Shown here: positions 40,458 through 47,640 of the stretch, one piece after another
How the letters are laid out: each line of letters starts with the position of its first letter
How positions within the stretch are numbered: position 1 is the first letter of the stretch
From: Betaproteobacteria bacterium
GTDB taxonomy: Bacteria > Pseudomonadota > Gammaproteobacteria > Burkholderiales > Rhodocyclaceae
DNA: 64,000 bases
Assembly (NCBI GenBank): GCA_028065725.1
Contig: JAPTVL010000442.1
Location: 62,001 to 126,000 of the forward strand
Reading direction: 5' to 3'
The notes under the pieces: generated by a model
Databases searched by the model: none
Told to the model about the DNA's origin: nothing
The model's input: only the letters and a program-made list of their open reading frames with translations
Made by a program: the position numbers and the translations under genes

Positions 40458-40733
40458 TCAGTTGCCGAGATCCTTCGGCAAATGGTACTTCAGGCATTCG
40501 CCGAGGCTGACCACGCTCAGCTCCGATTGGTCACGCGGCTTCAGCCTGACCGCAAGAGCATTGCCCTCGCCGCAAGTTTCCATGATGCCGATCTTGGTGC
40601 ATTCGGCCGACGGACAAGCCCACGCGCTGGCACGGCAGCGGCCCATGGCGTCGATCACCGCCTGCGCCTGTCCATCGAGATCCTCAAAGCTGATGACGAC
40701 TTCATCGCCCTGCTTCGTCAGGTGATACTTCAT
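40458..40733 (-). CDS. Small cysteine-containing hypothetical protein
   Basis: A 91-residue cytoplasmic protein not recognised. It has four or five cysteines (CRASAWACPSAECTKIG, METCGEG, LGECLKYH) and alternating beta-like sequence. The start is well supported by AGGAGG upstream of ATG 40733. It is convergent with glnD and separated from it by 20 bases. Expressed small protein likely; function unknown. Confidence 0.6.
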   Translation of the reverse strand: MKYHLTKQGDEVVISFEDLDGQAQAVIDAMGRCRASAWACPSAECTKIGIMETCGEGNALAVRLKPRDQSELSVVSLGECLKYHLPKDLGN

Positions 40734-40813
40734 GGACTCCCCCTCCTTTATGTCCTTTTTGGTATTTTAACCCTGTGTCGCACTGGCCGCCGCGTCATCG
40801 ATGACGCGCCGCA

Positions 40814-40837
40814 ACAGTCGGCGCCGGCAGCACGGCG
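40814..40837 (+). repeat. Dispersed 24-base word, copy 6 (intergenic)
   Basis: ACAGTCGGCGCCGGCA + GC + ACGGCG: three mismatches. It lies in the 130-base gap between two hypothetical genes. Confidence 0.6.
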
Positions 40838-40863
40838 CCGCAGCAGGCAGTCGCGCGGACGGC

Positions 40864-41337
40864 TCAGTTCTGGTCGGCATCGAGCGCGTAGAGCACCGCC
40901 AGCCCGTACGCCAGCAGCAGCAGCCACTTGCCTGCGGCAAAGGCCGCGGAAACGCCATAGGCCCAGGCGATGCCGAAGCGCGGAACCTCGGTCAGCCACC
41001 AGTGGAAGGCATTCTCCGTCGCGTCGCAGGTCGCGGCGAGCGGCAGCAGCCACATCGCGCAGCGGCGCCAGACAGGCCGCCCCGCGAACAGCCGCGTCCG
41101 CGCAATCAGCAGGTAGCCGAAGCAGCCGTAGCAGACCAGCAGAAAGAAATCAAAGGGCAGATGCGCCCGGTAGCGCGCCAGATCGTCGGCCGACCAGGCA
41201 TGAATCACCTCTCCAAACGCCCGCGGCGAAAACGCCAGCTGCAGCGTGAGAACGCCAGGCTGCAGCGGTGCCAGATAGACAGCGATGCCGGCGAACAAGG
41301 CAAGCGCGGCAATCCCGCTGAGCCAGACCTTCAGCAC
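40864..41337 (-). CDS. Hypothetical membrane protein
   Basis: 157 residues with about four hydrophobic segments (WLSGIAALALFAGIAVYLAP, FFLLVCYGCFGYLLIA, RCAMWLLPLAATCDATENAF, WLLLLAYGLAVLYALDA). An acidic/aromatic stretch, DATENAFHWW, lies in the third. No family is recognised with confidence. It is 49 bases downstream of the DUF805 gene on the same strand. Confidence 0.6.
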   Translation of the reverse strand: MLKVWLSGIAALALFAGIAVYLAPLQPGVLTLQLAFSPRAFGEVIHAWSADDLARYRAHLPFDFFLLVCYGCFGYLLIARTRLFAGRPVWRRCAMWLLPLAATCDATENAFHWWLTEVPRFGIAWAYGVSAAFAAGKWLLLLAYGLAVLYALDADQN

Positions 41338-41386
41338 GCTTCAGTCGACCCGGTATCCGGCGGCAGAAAGCCGCGCCCGCCGCCGC

Positions 41387-41701
41387 TCAAAACCGGTTCG
41401 GCTCCTTGGCTTCCTGCACCGCCCAGACCAGCAGGACGATCCAGCCGATGATCGGAATGAACCAGAGCAGCAGAAACCACGCGCTGCGATCCGTGTCGTG
41501 CAGCCGTCGCGCGCCGACCGCCAAACCCGGCAACAGAACCGCCAGGGAAAAAAGCCCGGACAGGGTTTCGCTGACCATGCCCGCACCCGCCGACACAAGG
41601 AAGGTGAACAGGAACCACCACCAGAATTCCGAGCGCGAAGCGCGCCCGTTGAACTCGGCATATTTCGAGAAACAGGTCTTGATGGATTCGCCGAAAGTCA
41701 T
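41387..41701 (-). CDS. DUF805 family inner-membrane protein
   Basis: A 104-residue protein with the DUF805 pattern: CFSKYAEFNGRASRSEFWWW at the N-terminus, three helices, and RRLHDTDRSAWFLLLWFIPI. The family is widespread and of unknown function. Confidence 0.88.
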   Translation of the reverse strand: MTFGESIKTCFSKYAEFNGRASRSEFWWWFLFTFLVSAGAGMVSETLSGLFSLAVLLPGLAVGARRLHDTDRSAWFLLLWFIPIIGWIVLLVWAVQEAKEPNRF

Positions 41702-41799
41702 TTGCGGTCTCCTTATTGTGTTTGTGGGACGGACATCGATGCGGCTTTGTTAAAACTAATCAATGAGCATGTCTAACAGGCGCCTGCCGGCTGGTCCGA

Positions 41800-41823
41800 A
41801 AAGTCGGCGCTGGCGGGACGGTG
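41800..41823 (+). repeat. Dispersed 24-base word, copy 7 (intergenic, 3' of higA)
   Basis: AAAGTCGGCGCTGGCG + GG + ACGGTG: one mismatch. It lies between the higA stop and the possible terminal attC core. Confidence 0.8.
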
Positions 41824-41853
41824 AAATCGCGGTCCGTCGCCCTGCTTTCAGGG

Positions 41854-42180
41854 TCAGGGGCGCGGCGCGGCCTTCTGCGGCACAAGCTTCACTTGAAGTT
41901 CGCAGCCTACAGCTTGTGCGTAGCGTTTGAGTGTTGCGAGCGATGGGGCATGCTTTCCTGCGGATTCGAGCCTCGAAACCGCACTCTTGGTGGTTCCCAT
42001 CCGTTCCGCAACGGCGTCTTGCGTCAGGCCGGCACGGGACCGCGCCTTGAGCATTTGGCCGGCAACCTGGTACTCAAGGGCAAGGGCGTCATAGGCTTCG
42101 ACGAAGCCCTTGCGGGTTGCTGCCTTGGCAAGGAATTCTTCGTGCGAATGGCGGACGGGCTTGAATTTCAGTTCAGCCAT
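41854..42180 (-). CDS. higA: HigA-like XRE-family antitoxin
   Basis: A 108-residue protein with a helix-turn-helix in the middle (ARSRAGLTQDAVAERMGTTK, SAVSRLESAGKHAPSL), typical of antitoxins paired with Gp49/HigB toxins. It overlaps the toxin gene by 8 bases, toxin first, as in higBA. It should bind the toxin and repress its own promoter. Confidence 0.85.
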   Translation of the reverse strand: MAELKFKPVRHSHEEFLAKAATRKGFVEAYDALALEYQVAGQMLKARSRAGLTQDAVAERMGTTKSAVSRLESAGKHAPSLATLKRYAQAVGCELQVKLVPQKAAPRP

Positions 42181-42499
42181 TTGAAACCTCCTTCATGCGC
42201 TTTCGCGCCAATTTCAGTTCGCGGTCGGGTGTTTCCTGAGACTTCTTGATGAAGGCGTGCAGGACGACAACCCGTTTGCCAACGAGAAAGCAGTAGAACG
42301 CTCGGCCTATGCCGGAACGACCGCGAGGTCGAAGCTCAAACAGGCCATCGCCGAAAGCCCGCGAATGCGGAAGCCTGAGGCTCGGTCCATGTTCAATGAG
42401 CAGTTCAACCAAGCGTGCGTAATCGGCGAGGACGTCCACGGGCCACGACTCAACCTCGCGCAGTACCCGCTCGTGGAAGTACTCAATCTCGAAGGACAT
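42173..42499 (-). CDS. higB: HigB/Gp49-like RelE-superfamily toxin
   Basis: A 108-residue toxin: EIEYFHERVLREVESWPVDV, HSRAFGDGLFELRPRGRSG, and FYCFLVGKRVVVLHAFIKKS are the phage-derived Gp49-like/HigB pattern. These are ribosome-dependent mRNA endonucleases. Toxin-antitoxin cassettes are common in sedentary integrons, and this pair lies at the far end of the cassette array. Confidence 0.87.
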   Translation of the reverse strand: MSFEIEYFHERVLREVESWPVDVLADYARLVELLIEHGPSLRLPHSRAFGDGLFELRPRGRSGIGRAFYCFLVGKRVVVLHAFIKKSQETPDRELKLARKRMKEVSNG

Positions 42500-42547
42500 G
42501 GATGAATGTTAGCAAATATGAGAACACAGATCAATGCATTGAACTAC

Positions 42548-42582
42548 AGTGGTCTGTCCCCTATTACCCAGATGGGTTGGGC
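42548..42582 (-). other. Truncated attC site fused to a repeat remnant
   Basis: The minus strand reads GACGCCCAACCC at the place where the AbiTii cassette's own attC should begin, 22 bases after its stop. It then departs into GGGTAATAGGGGACAGACCAC instead of the expected stem and GTTRRRY. It looks like an attC half replaced by unrelated repeat DNA. Confidence 0.5.
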
Positions 42583-42603
42583 GTCATTTTCCGGTGGACT
42601 CGA

Positions 42604-43527
42604 CTATTTGAGACCGTAGTACTTGAGTAACGCTTCTTTGACCACATCCGTGGCGACTGCAACTCCCATTTTCCAAGTGCCAGAGGCCGCCTTCTTGAGA
42701 TTTTCAACGAGCCAGTTGCGCACTTGAGGTCCCATGGGCTCTTCGTTGCTCTCAGGCTTTTCTGAAGCAGCGAGACGCGCTAGCTCTTGGGCGTCCTCTT
42801 CCACCATGCCAGAACCAGTCAAAAACTGCGCCAAGCTCTTTGCGTCATGCGGGGCCACCGCGACCTGAATCGTTGCCCCATCGCCTGTGGCCGCGATTGA
42901 TGTGAAGTTGCCGTAGATGATTTGCTGGGCAATTTGCGTTGCTGCGGCCGCGCTAGGCGCAGATGGCAAAGCAGCAGGACCTATGGCCACAGCGGCAGCA
43001 TCTGGCACAGACTTCTCAAGTTCAAGGGTAAGTTCGAGTACGCGGCTGCGCACTGCGTGCCGAATAGAGGCAAGCGATGAGCGCGGAATGCTCCCAGTGA
43101 CCGAATTGCAAGCGTAGTCTGCATAGACCTTGCCTTGAAGCAGAAGGATAAGGTCGGCGGCATTTATTCCTAAATGGCCGCCGTCTTCGGCGTTGGCCAG
43201 CAAGTCGTCCACAGCTGCGATGCTCTCCCGCATTCCGTAGCGTACCCAATGCTCGCCTGCGAACTTCTTTACCAAGTACGGTGAGATAGGCGCGTTCTTG
43301 ATGCCGGACCCAAACGGCCCGGAAAAGTTGGCTGTGTAGCTGACGGGAATAAATCGATAGTCTGGGAGTTCCGCGTCGGGCGGGTACCCTTCCGACTCGT
43401 GACGCACCCACTCTCCAAGGGGCTGACTTCCGATCCGAGCAGCCAGGAGCCGAAGTCTGAGAAGTATTGGCCCAAGGTCCGACCCCTCTTGGAGTACGGC
43501 AGTTTGGATTTCATGAAGAAGGCTCAT
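42604..43527 (-). CDS. AbiTii-domain protein, predicted abortive-infection defence gene in an integron cassette
   Basis: A 307-residue protein. The N-terminal 180 residues match the AbiTii pattern: SLLHEIQTAVLQEGSDLGPI, LRLLAARIGSQPLGEWVRHE, and SEGYPPDAELPDYRFIPVSY. The middle is an Ala-rich linker with QQIIYGNFTSIAATGDGATI, and the C-terminus is helical. AbiTii is associated with phage abortive infection; its activity is not well defined. The ATG lies 18 bases after the core GTTGGGC of the upstream attC, so the gene is a cassette ORF. Confidence 0.82.
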   Translation of the reverse strand: MSLLHEIQTAVLQEGSDLGPILLRLRLLAARIGSQPLGEWVRHESEGYPPDAELPDYRFIPVSYTANFSGPFGSGIKNAPISPYLVKKFAGEHWVRYGMRESIAAVDDLLANAEDGGHLGINAADLILLLQGKVYADYACNSVTGSIPRSSLASIRHAVRSRVLELTLELEKSVPDAAAVAIGPAALPSAPSAAAATQIAQQIIYGNFTSIAATGDGATIQVAVAPHDAKSLAQFLTGSGMVEEDAQELARLAASEKPESNEEPMGPQVRNWLVENLKKAASGTWKMGVAVATDVVKEALLKYYGLK

Positions 43528-43545
43528 GTGCGCTCCCTATATGAC

Positions 43546-43632
43546 GCCCAACGTAGAGCTGACCGGCGCTGCGCGGCTTTATCGCGCAGCGTCCAGAGAG
43601 CGAAGCGAACGGGGTCGACCGCCGGGTTGGGC
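43546..43632 (-). other. attC recombination site B (87 bases)
   Basis: Minus-strand R'' GCCCAAC (43632-43626) and R' GTTGGGC (43552-43546). The central stem CGCTGCGCG / CGCGCAGCG has a short loop. The first 51 plus-strand bases (GCCCAACGTAGAG...) match site A exactly as far as I can align by eye. Confidence 0.88.
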
Positions 43633-43750
43633 CTCAGACGGACGCAGCGACACAACCGCACGACGACTGCGCCGCGCCGCCCACCGGAAAGCCGCACGGT
43701 ACTGGGCCTTGGGAAAACACACCGACGCTGCAAGCCGCAACGCAAGGAGA

Positions 43751-43774
43751 AAAGTCGGCGCTGGCGAGACGGCG
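43751..43774 (+). repeat. Dispersed 24-base word, copy 8 (inside the cassette array)
   Basis: AAAGTCGGCGCTGGCG + AG + ACGGCG: a perfect match. It lies in the 179-base stretch 43633-43811 between the 58-residue ORF and attC B, which holds no other recognised element. Confidence 0.88.
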
Positions 43775-43811
43775 AATTAGGAATGGTGGAGTGCACACGA
43801 ACCCTCTGCGA

Positions 43812-43988
43812 CTACGAATAGATAACGGTAACGAGAACTGCTGCGCCAGCGATGGCACCGATCACAATGTATTCGCCAATGCGCTGCGCCTTCTTTGGTT
43901 CGAGATGGAAGGTGCGCCCTGCGACCCGACCAACCAAGTAAGCGGATGTCTCACCAATTGCGTATGCGGCAGCGTCAAGAATGCTCAT
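43812..43988 (-). CDS. Small membrane protein encoded by a cassette
   Basis: 58 residues: MSILDAAAYAIGETSAYLVG, a basic middle (HLEPKKAQRIGE), and a C-terminal membrane helix (YIVIGAIAGAAVLVTVIY). The ATG at 43988 is 3 bases after the attC A core, the normal position for cassette ORFs. Function unknown. A TTG further upstream lies inside attC and was rejected. Confidence 0.65.
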   Translation of the reverse strand: MSILDAAAYAIGETSAYLVGRVAGRTFHLEPKKAQRIGEYIVIGAIAGAAVLVTVIYS

Positions 43989-43991
43989 GAG

Positions 43992-44078
43992 GCCCAACGT
44001 AGAGCTGACCGGCGCTGCGCGGCTTTATCGCGCAGCGTCCAGCGACCGAAGGGAGCGAGGTCGAGCGCCATGTTAGGT
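43992..44078 (-). other. attC recombination site A (87 bases)
   Basis: Minus-strand R'' ACCTAAC (44078-44072), R' GTTGGGC (43998-43992), and a central hairpin as in site B. It begins 1 base after the stop of the 186-residue gene and ends 3 bases before the 58-residue gene. Confidence 0.9.
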
Positions 44079-44079
44079 T

Positions 44080-44640
44080 TCACTTGACCAGAACGACCTT
44101 CGATGTTCTGGCAACTCCCTCAAGGGTTTCGTAGATGTAATAGCTTCCGATAATCTGGCAGACGCAAACCTCAAGGCCGTTTAGGTTCCAAAAGTATTCT
44201 GGTGTTCCTGTGGCATCAAGCCGAACCTCGGCCATCGGGACAAAGATGCGCCCGCCATCCATTGAAATGAACGTCAGTTCCTTGATCGTGGTTCCATTTA
44301 TCTTTAGATAAACGGGATACGCAGTGCTATTGGAGTCAGGATAAACAGTCGTCCATCGCTCTCTGAACTCGCGAGTGCTTTCACCTTGCTCAATTTGAAA
44401 TGTGTTGTCAGCGTCGGCCATCCATATCTCGGCATGCCCGACGAATGCTTTTGTCCAGGTGCTTGTGCGAAGCAGATCTTCAAAATCACTGAGCGTAGTG
44501 CGAGGCTTGAGTGCAGCCTGCAATTTCGCCAGTTCCGCTTTCTGGTCGGCACCCGACTTCACGTAATAGCGATGAGTGATGAGCCACGAGAGGAGTCCTC
44601 CGATTGCAGCACCAGCGACAAAGATGAGGAATTCGTCCAT
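44080..44640 (-). CDS. Cassette-encoded membrane-anchored hypothetical protein
   Basis: 186 residues: an N-terminal helix (FLIFVAGAAIGGLLSWLITH), a short coiled-coil (QKAELAKLQAALK), and a soluble beta-rich domain (GHAEIWMADADNTFQIEQGE, YFWNLNGLEVCVCQIIGSYY). No family is recognised. It is followed directly by attC A. Upstream, the expected core reads GCATTAGGT, with A in place of the first G of GTTAGGT-type cores, so the site before it looks mutated. Confidence 0.7.
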   Translation of the reverse strand: MDEFLIFVAGAAIGGLLSWLITHRYYVKSGADQKAELAKLQAALKPRTTLSDFEDLLRTSTWTKAFVGHAEIWMADADNTFQIEQGESTREFRERWTTVYPDSNSTAYPVYLKINGTTIKELTFISMDGGRIFVPMAEVRLDATGTPEYFWNLNGLEVCVCQIIGSYYIYETLEGVARTSKVVLVK

Positions 44641-44670
44641 AGAAACCTAATGCGAATTGGCCCTTAGTTC

Positions 44671-45444
44671 TTAGCGAATACGAGTAGCGGAGATGGTTTC
44701 ATTGTCATCGGTATTTATCAGCTTGTCGTCGCAGACAACTATGTCTGTTGTTGGTAGCCATAGGGCAGAGTCAATTGCATCCACAGCATCAACCTCCCAA
44801 ATGGAGCCATCTTCTAGTTTTACGATTTGCCCATCATTTGAGACTGAGTCAACCCAGTGACCCGATTCGCAACTCGAAGATGAATACCTTCGGCCACGGG
44901 GTGATGGCGCTTTACCAACGTATTGCTTACGGCTCTCGGCTGCTTGATTCTCTGCTGCTTGTGTCTGGGATAGCTGATCTTTTGTGAGAAGGGATTTGTC
45001 GCAGAGTGATTGGTAGCGACCCGTTAAACAGGTGCGTAGGTTTTCGGATTGCTCAGCAGCCAGCACCTGTTTTAGTTCTGGGTCCGACAAGAGATTTTTC
45101 TTGCACAGCGCCTTATAGCGTCCGGTGAGACAAGTCTTGAGATTCTCTCGCTTTTCAGCGGCTAAGACCTGTCGGGCCTCGTCAGTATTGAGTTTGCTTC
45201 TGTTGCAGAGGGCAGGGTAGCGCCCTGTAAGACACGTTTTCAAATTCTCGCGATGCTCCGCGTTCTCGACTTTTCTTGATTCGTCCGCAGTAAGCCAGTG
45301 CTTCTTGCAGAGGGCCGGATAGCGGCCGCTGAGACATGTTGTCAAATTCTGTGACTTCTCGAAATCCGATTGGGCTGCAACTGGCTGAGAGGCCAGCGCA
45401 GCAAGCGTAGCTGCGAAAGTCAGAATTGAAATTGGCCTCACCAT
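44671..45444 (-). CDS. Secreted protein with four Cys-pair repeats, first cassette gene
   Basis: 257 residues. A signal peptide (MVRPISILTFAATLAALASQ, cleavage about Ala24) is followed by four repeats of about 36 residues, each with the core NLKTCLTGRYPALCKK and an acidic helix ending in AAE. The two Cys of each repeat are 9 residues apart and could form intrarepeat disulfides. The C-terminal domain has SSCESGHWVDSVSNDGQIVK and DDKLINTDDNET. No known function. The ATG at 45444 lies 12 bases after the leading core GTTAGAT; an in-frame TTG at 45453 is possible. Confidence 0.72.
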   Translation of the reverse strand: MVRPISILTFAATLAALASQPVAAQSDFEKSQNLTTCLSGRYPALCKKHWLTADESRKVENAEHRENLKTCLTGRYPALCNRSKLNTDEARQVLAAEKRENLKTCLTGRYKALCKKNLLSDPELKQVLAAEQSENLRTCLTGRYQSLCDKSLLTKDQLSQTQAAENQAAESRKQYVGKAPSPRGRRYSSSSCESGHWVDSVSNDGQIVKLEDGSIWEVDAVDAIDSALWLPTTDIVVCDDKLINTDDNETISATRIR

Positions 45445-45456
45445 GTCTCCCAAGAA

Positions 45457-45463
45457 ATCTAAC
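45457..45463 (-). other. Leading cassette core site (attI- or attC-like)
   Basis: Minus strand ACTTAAC followed by GTTAGAT, matching GTTRRRY, at the head of the array. The 245 bases beyond it (45464-45708) hold no intI and no recognised attC stem; apart from dispersed-word copy 9, nothing is seen there. Confidence 0.6.
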
Positions 45464-45682
45464 GTTAAGTCGGCCGCCTAAGCGATGGAAAACAACCCAT
45501 CAATCGGGCCGGATAAACAGATTGCCGATGCGCGATGTTCATAGCGTTCAATGACTTGTCAATTTTTAGTGGGGCCGAAAAGTTGAACTTCATACCGGCG
45601 TCAGGAGGCTTGCGTCGATTGGATTAGACGATTTAACCGGCATTTTGGCAATAGCATGACAGCCCCTCCAGCGCGGCGAAGT

Positions 45683-45706
45683 CACCGTAGCGCCAGCGCC
45701 GACTTT
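45683..45706 (-). repeat. Dispersed 24-base word, copy 9 (2 bases after the potD stop)
   Basis: Minus-strand AAAGTCGGCGCTGGCG + CT + ACGGTG: one mismatch. It starts 2 bases beyond the potD stop codon. Confidence 0.82.
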
Positions 45707-45708
45707 CT

Positions 45709-46803
45709 TCAACGCACCTTAATCTCGGTCCACATGCGCGACAGCGTGCGGCGCAGCTTCGGATCGAAGTCCCTGAGCATTTCCAGCCGCGCCAGGTCTG
45801 AGGCCGGCGGGAAGATGCCGGGGTTGGCGGCGATCTCGGGCAGGATGTGCGGCAGCGCCGCGGCATTGGTGTTGCCGGCGCCGATCAGGTTGGAGACGTC
45901 GGCGGCGTTCTCGCCGGCGAGCATGAAGTCGATGAACTGGTGCGCGAGGTCGGGCCGCCGCCCCGAGGTGTGCAGCACGAAGTTGTCCACCGCCAGCACC
46001 GCGCCCTCCTTCGGCGTGGCGAAGCCGATGCTGAATGGGCGCTTCGCCGCGGCGGCGTCCTGCTGCGCCCGCCACATGTCGTTCGAGTAGCCGTGAGCGA
46101 CCCAGACCGTGCCGATCGCCAGGTCCTTGATGTAGGTGCTGTTGGAAAACGCCGCCCAGTAGGGCTTGGCGCGCAGGATCAGGCGCTTGGCTTCTTCCCA
46201 TTTCCTCGGATCATGCTCCTGCACCGAATGGCCGAGGTAGCGCATCGCCGCGGCCATCAGTTCGCGCTGGCTGTTGAGCACGGTGACGCGGCCCTTGAGC
46301 TTCTGCAGGTGCCGCGGCTCGAAGATCAGCGCCCAGCTGTCGGTGGGCAGCTTCAGTTCGCGCAGCTTCTCGACGTTGTAGCCGAGCAGCGTGACCGAGG
46401 TGGCATAGGGCACCGAGTAGCGGTTGCCGGGGTCGAACCAGGTGTCGAGGAATTCGGGCTTGACCTTGCGCAGGTTGGGCAATTGCGCCTTGTCGAGCGG
46501 GCGCAGCGCCTGGCGCCGGATCAGCGATTCGACGGCATTGCCGGTCGGCACCAGGACGTCGTAGCCGACGGCGCCGGCTTCCAGCTTAGCCAGCATTTCC
46601 TCGTTGTCGGAGTAGTAGTCCTGCTTCAGGCGGCAGCGGCAATGCGCCTCGAAACGCTGCACCGTGTCTTCGGAAATGTAGTTGTTCCAGTTGTAGAGGT
46701 AGAGCGTATCGGCGGCGCGCGCCGGCGCCATGAGGGGCAGCGCCAGCAGCGCGGCGAGCAGGCGGAGCGTCCGGCGCAGTCGGCGCATTTTGCTGGCAGT
46801 CAT
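45709..46803 (-). CDS. potD: Spermidine/putrescine-binding periplasmic protein PotD/PotF
   Basis: A 364-residue substrate-binding protein of a polyamine ABC importer. A signal peptide ends near APARAAD (residue 31). TLYLYNWNNYISEDTVQRFE is the family opening. The polyamine-binding region includes SVPYATSVTLLGYN and FSIGFATPKEGAVLAVDNFV. It belongs with potABC upstream but is separated from potC by a toxin-antitoxin pair and a small secreted-protein gene. Confidence 0.93.
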   Translation of the reverse strand: MTASKMRRLRRTLRLLAALLALPLMAPARAADTLYLYNWNNYISEDTVQRFEAHCRCRLKQDYYSDNEEMLAKLEAGAVGYDVLVPTGNAVESLIRRQALRPLDKAQLPNLRKVKPEFLDTWFDPGNRYSVPYATSVTLLGYNVEKLRELKLPTDSWALIFEPRHLQKLKGRVTVLNSQRELMAAAMRYLGHSVQEHDPRKWEEAKRLILRAKPYWAAFSNSTYIKDLAIGTVWVAHGYSNDMWRAQQDAAAAKRPFSIGFATPKEGAVLAVDNFVLHTSGRRPDLAHQFIDFMLAGENAADVSNLIGAGNTNAAALPHILPEIAANPGIFPPASDLARLEMLRDFDPKLRRTLSRMWTEIKVR

Positions 46804-46807
46804 GCCG

Positions 46808-47215
46808 TCAATGGGTGGTCAGGTAGCAGCGCGGCAGCCTGGCCCAGACGCGCTGGGTGGGACGCACATCGGCACGCGCGGCGAGGACGATGGTCGCGCG
46901 CCCGGCATCGCCGCCCGCGGCGCCGGGCGGGAAGTAGAAGCCATGGCGGTAAGGCGGCAGCGCGTCGCGCGGCAGGGTCAGGCGGCCGCTGACGGCATCG
47001 ACGCGCAGGGCTTGCGGCGCATCGCCATGCACGCTGATGCCCCTGGCGTCGAGGTCGAACCAGGCCATGACGGTATAGCCCGGCGGCTCGTAGCAGCGAT
47101 AGCGGCCCGGCGCCGGCGTTTCGGCAAATACCGATCCGGCCACCAGGGCCAGTGCGCAGGCCAGAAGTCGGCGCTGGCGAAACGGCGACGATGGCATGAC
47201 ACGGCCGTTTTTCAT
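46808..47215 (-). CDS. Small secreted hypothetical protein
   Basis: 135 residues with a signal peptide (basic PFRQRR, then LLACALALVAGSVFA) and a mature domain of about 100 residues with two Cys (YRCYEPPGYTVMAWFDLDAR, RLPRCYLTTH). No family is recognised. The start at 47215 is chosen for the best signal peptide; ATG at 47242 would overlap vapC. The basic part of the signal peptide is encoded by a dispersed-word copy. The stop is 4 bases before potD. Confidence 0.6.
   Translation of the reverse strand: MKNGRVMPSSPFRQRRLLACALALVAGSVFAETPAPGRYRCYEPPGYTVMAWFDLDARGISVHGDAPQALRVDAVSGRLTLPRDALPPYRHGFYFPPGAAGGDAGRATIVLAARADVRPTQRVWARLPRCYLTTH
47164..47187 (+). repeat. Dispersed 24-base word, copy 10 (in the signal-peptide region)
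   Basis: GAAGTCGGCGCTGGCG + AA + ACGGCG: one mismatch. It is antisense to the gene and read there as SPFRQRRLL. Confidence 0.82.
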
Positions 47216-47229
47216 GCGGAATTCGACTG

Positions 47230-47640
47230 TCAGGCTTTCCATAGCCGGACTGCTCGCGAACGACGGATGTTGCCATCCCTGGTTGCCAGCGGTATGCCGC
47301 GGGCGCGGGCGCTGGCAACGATGATGCGATCGGCGGGATCGCCGTGAAACCCTGCAGGCAGCTTATCCAGCGCGAGAATGACGGCGATGTCCATCGGTAT
47401 CAGGTCGACGACCTCGGGCGCAGCGGCGGTAGGCAGCCAGTGGGTCAGCGGCACATCGACCTTGAGCCTTCCCTTTGCGGCGAGCATTTGCGCTTCCCAC
47501 AAACTGATGGCGGCAAGCCCCGGCGGCGTGCCGGCGGCCGCGAGTGCGTCGAGGGCATCGCGCTCCCTTGCCGGCAGTTCCGGCTGGCCCAGCAGCCACC
47601 AGAGCCAGACATGGGTATCGAGCAGCAGCGGCGGCTTCAT
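47230..47640 (-). CDS. vapC: VapC-like PIN-domain toxin
   Basis: A 136-residue PIN-domain ribonuclease. The acidic residues are in LLLDTHVWLWWLL, AISLWEAQMLAAKGRL, GDPADRIIVASARARG, and PLATRDGNIR, the MNT3/VapC type with Trp-rich N-terminus. It overlaps the antitoxin by 4 bases. It probably cleaves a tRNA or rRNA target when freed; the target is unknown. Confidence 0.9.
   Translation of the reverse strand: MKPPLLLDTHVWLWWLLGQPELPARERDALDALAAAGTPPGLAAISLWEAQMLAAKGRLKVDVPLTHWLPTAAAPEVVDLIPMDIAVILALDKLPAGFHGDPADRIIVASARARGIPLATRDGNIRRSRAVRLWKA

Larger units (their letters stand above)
41771..45463 (-). mobile_element. Integron-type gene cassette array without an integrase (CALIN)
   Basis: Minus-strand genes are separated by attC-type sites. 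Two complete 87-base sites are present (43992-44078 and 43546-43632); each begins RYYYAAC, ends GTTRRRY and has a central hairpin. A core site GTTAGAT (45463-45457) heads the array. There is a half-site GCCCAAC (42582-42576) and a possible end site GTTAGAC (41777-41771). Two cassette genes start 3 and 18 bases after a core site, as in integrons. GC content looks lower than that of the flanks. No intI homologue is present in the window, which fits a cluster of attC sites lacking an integron integrase. Confidence 0.8.

Noticed and set aside
43526..43858. Arg-rich open frames across attC B and the neighbouring non-coding stretch
   Set aside because: They translate attC stems and the dispersed word and have no start signals or homology.
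45464..45708. Integron integrase gene beside the leading core site
   Set aside because: No open frame with tyrosine-recombinase motifs on either strand; potD begins right after.
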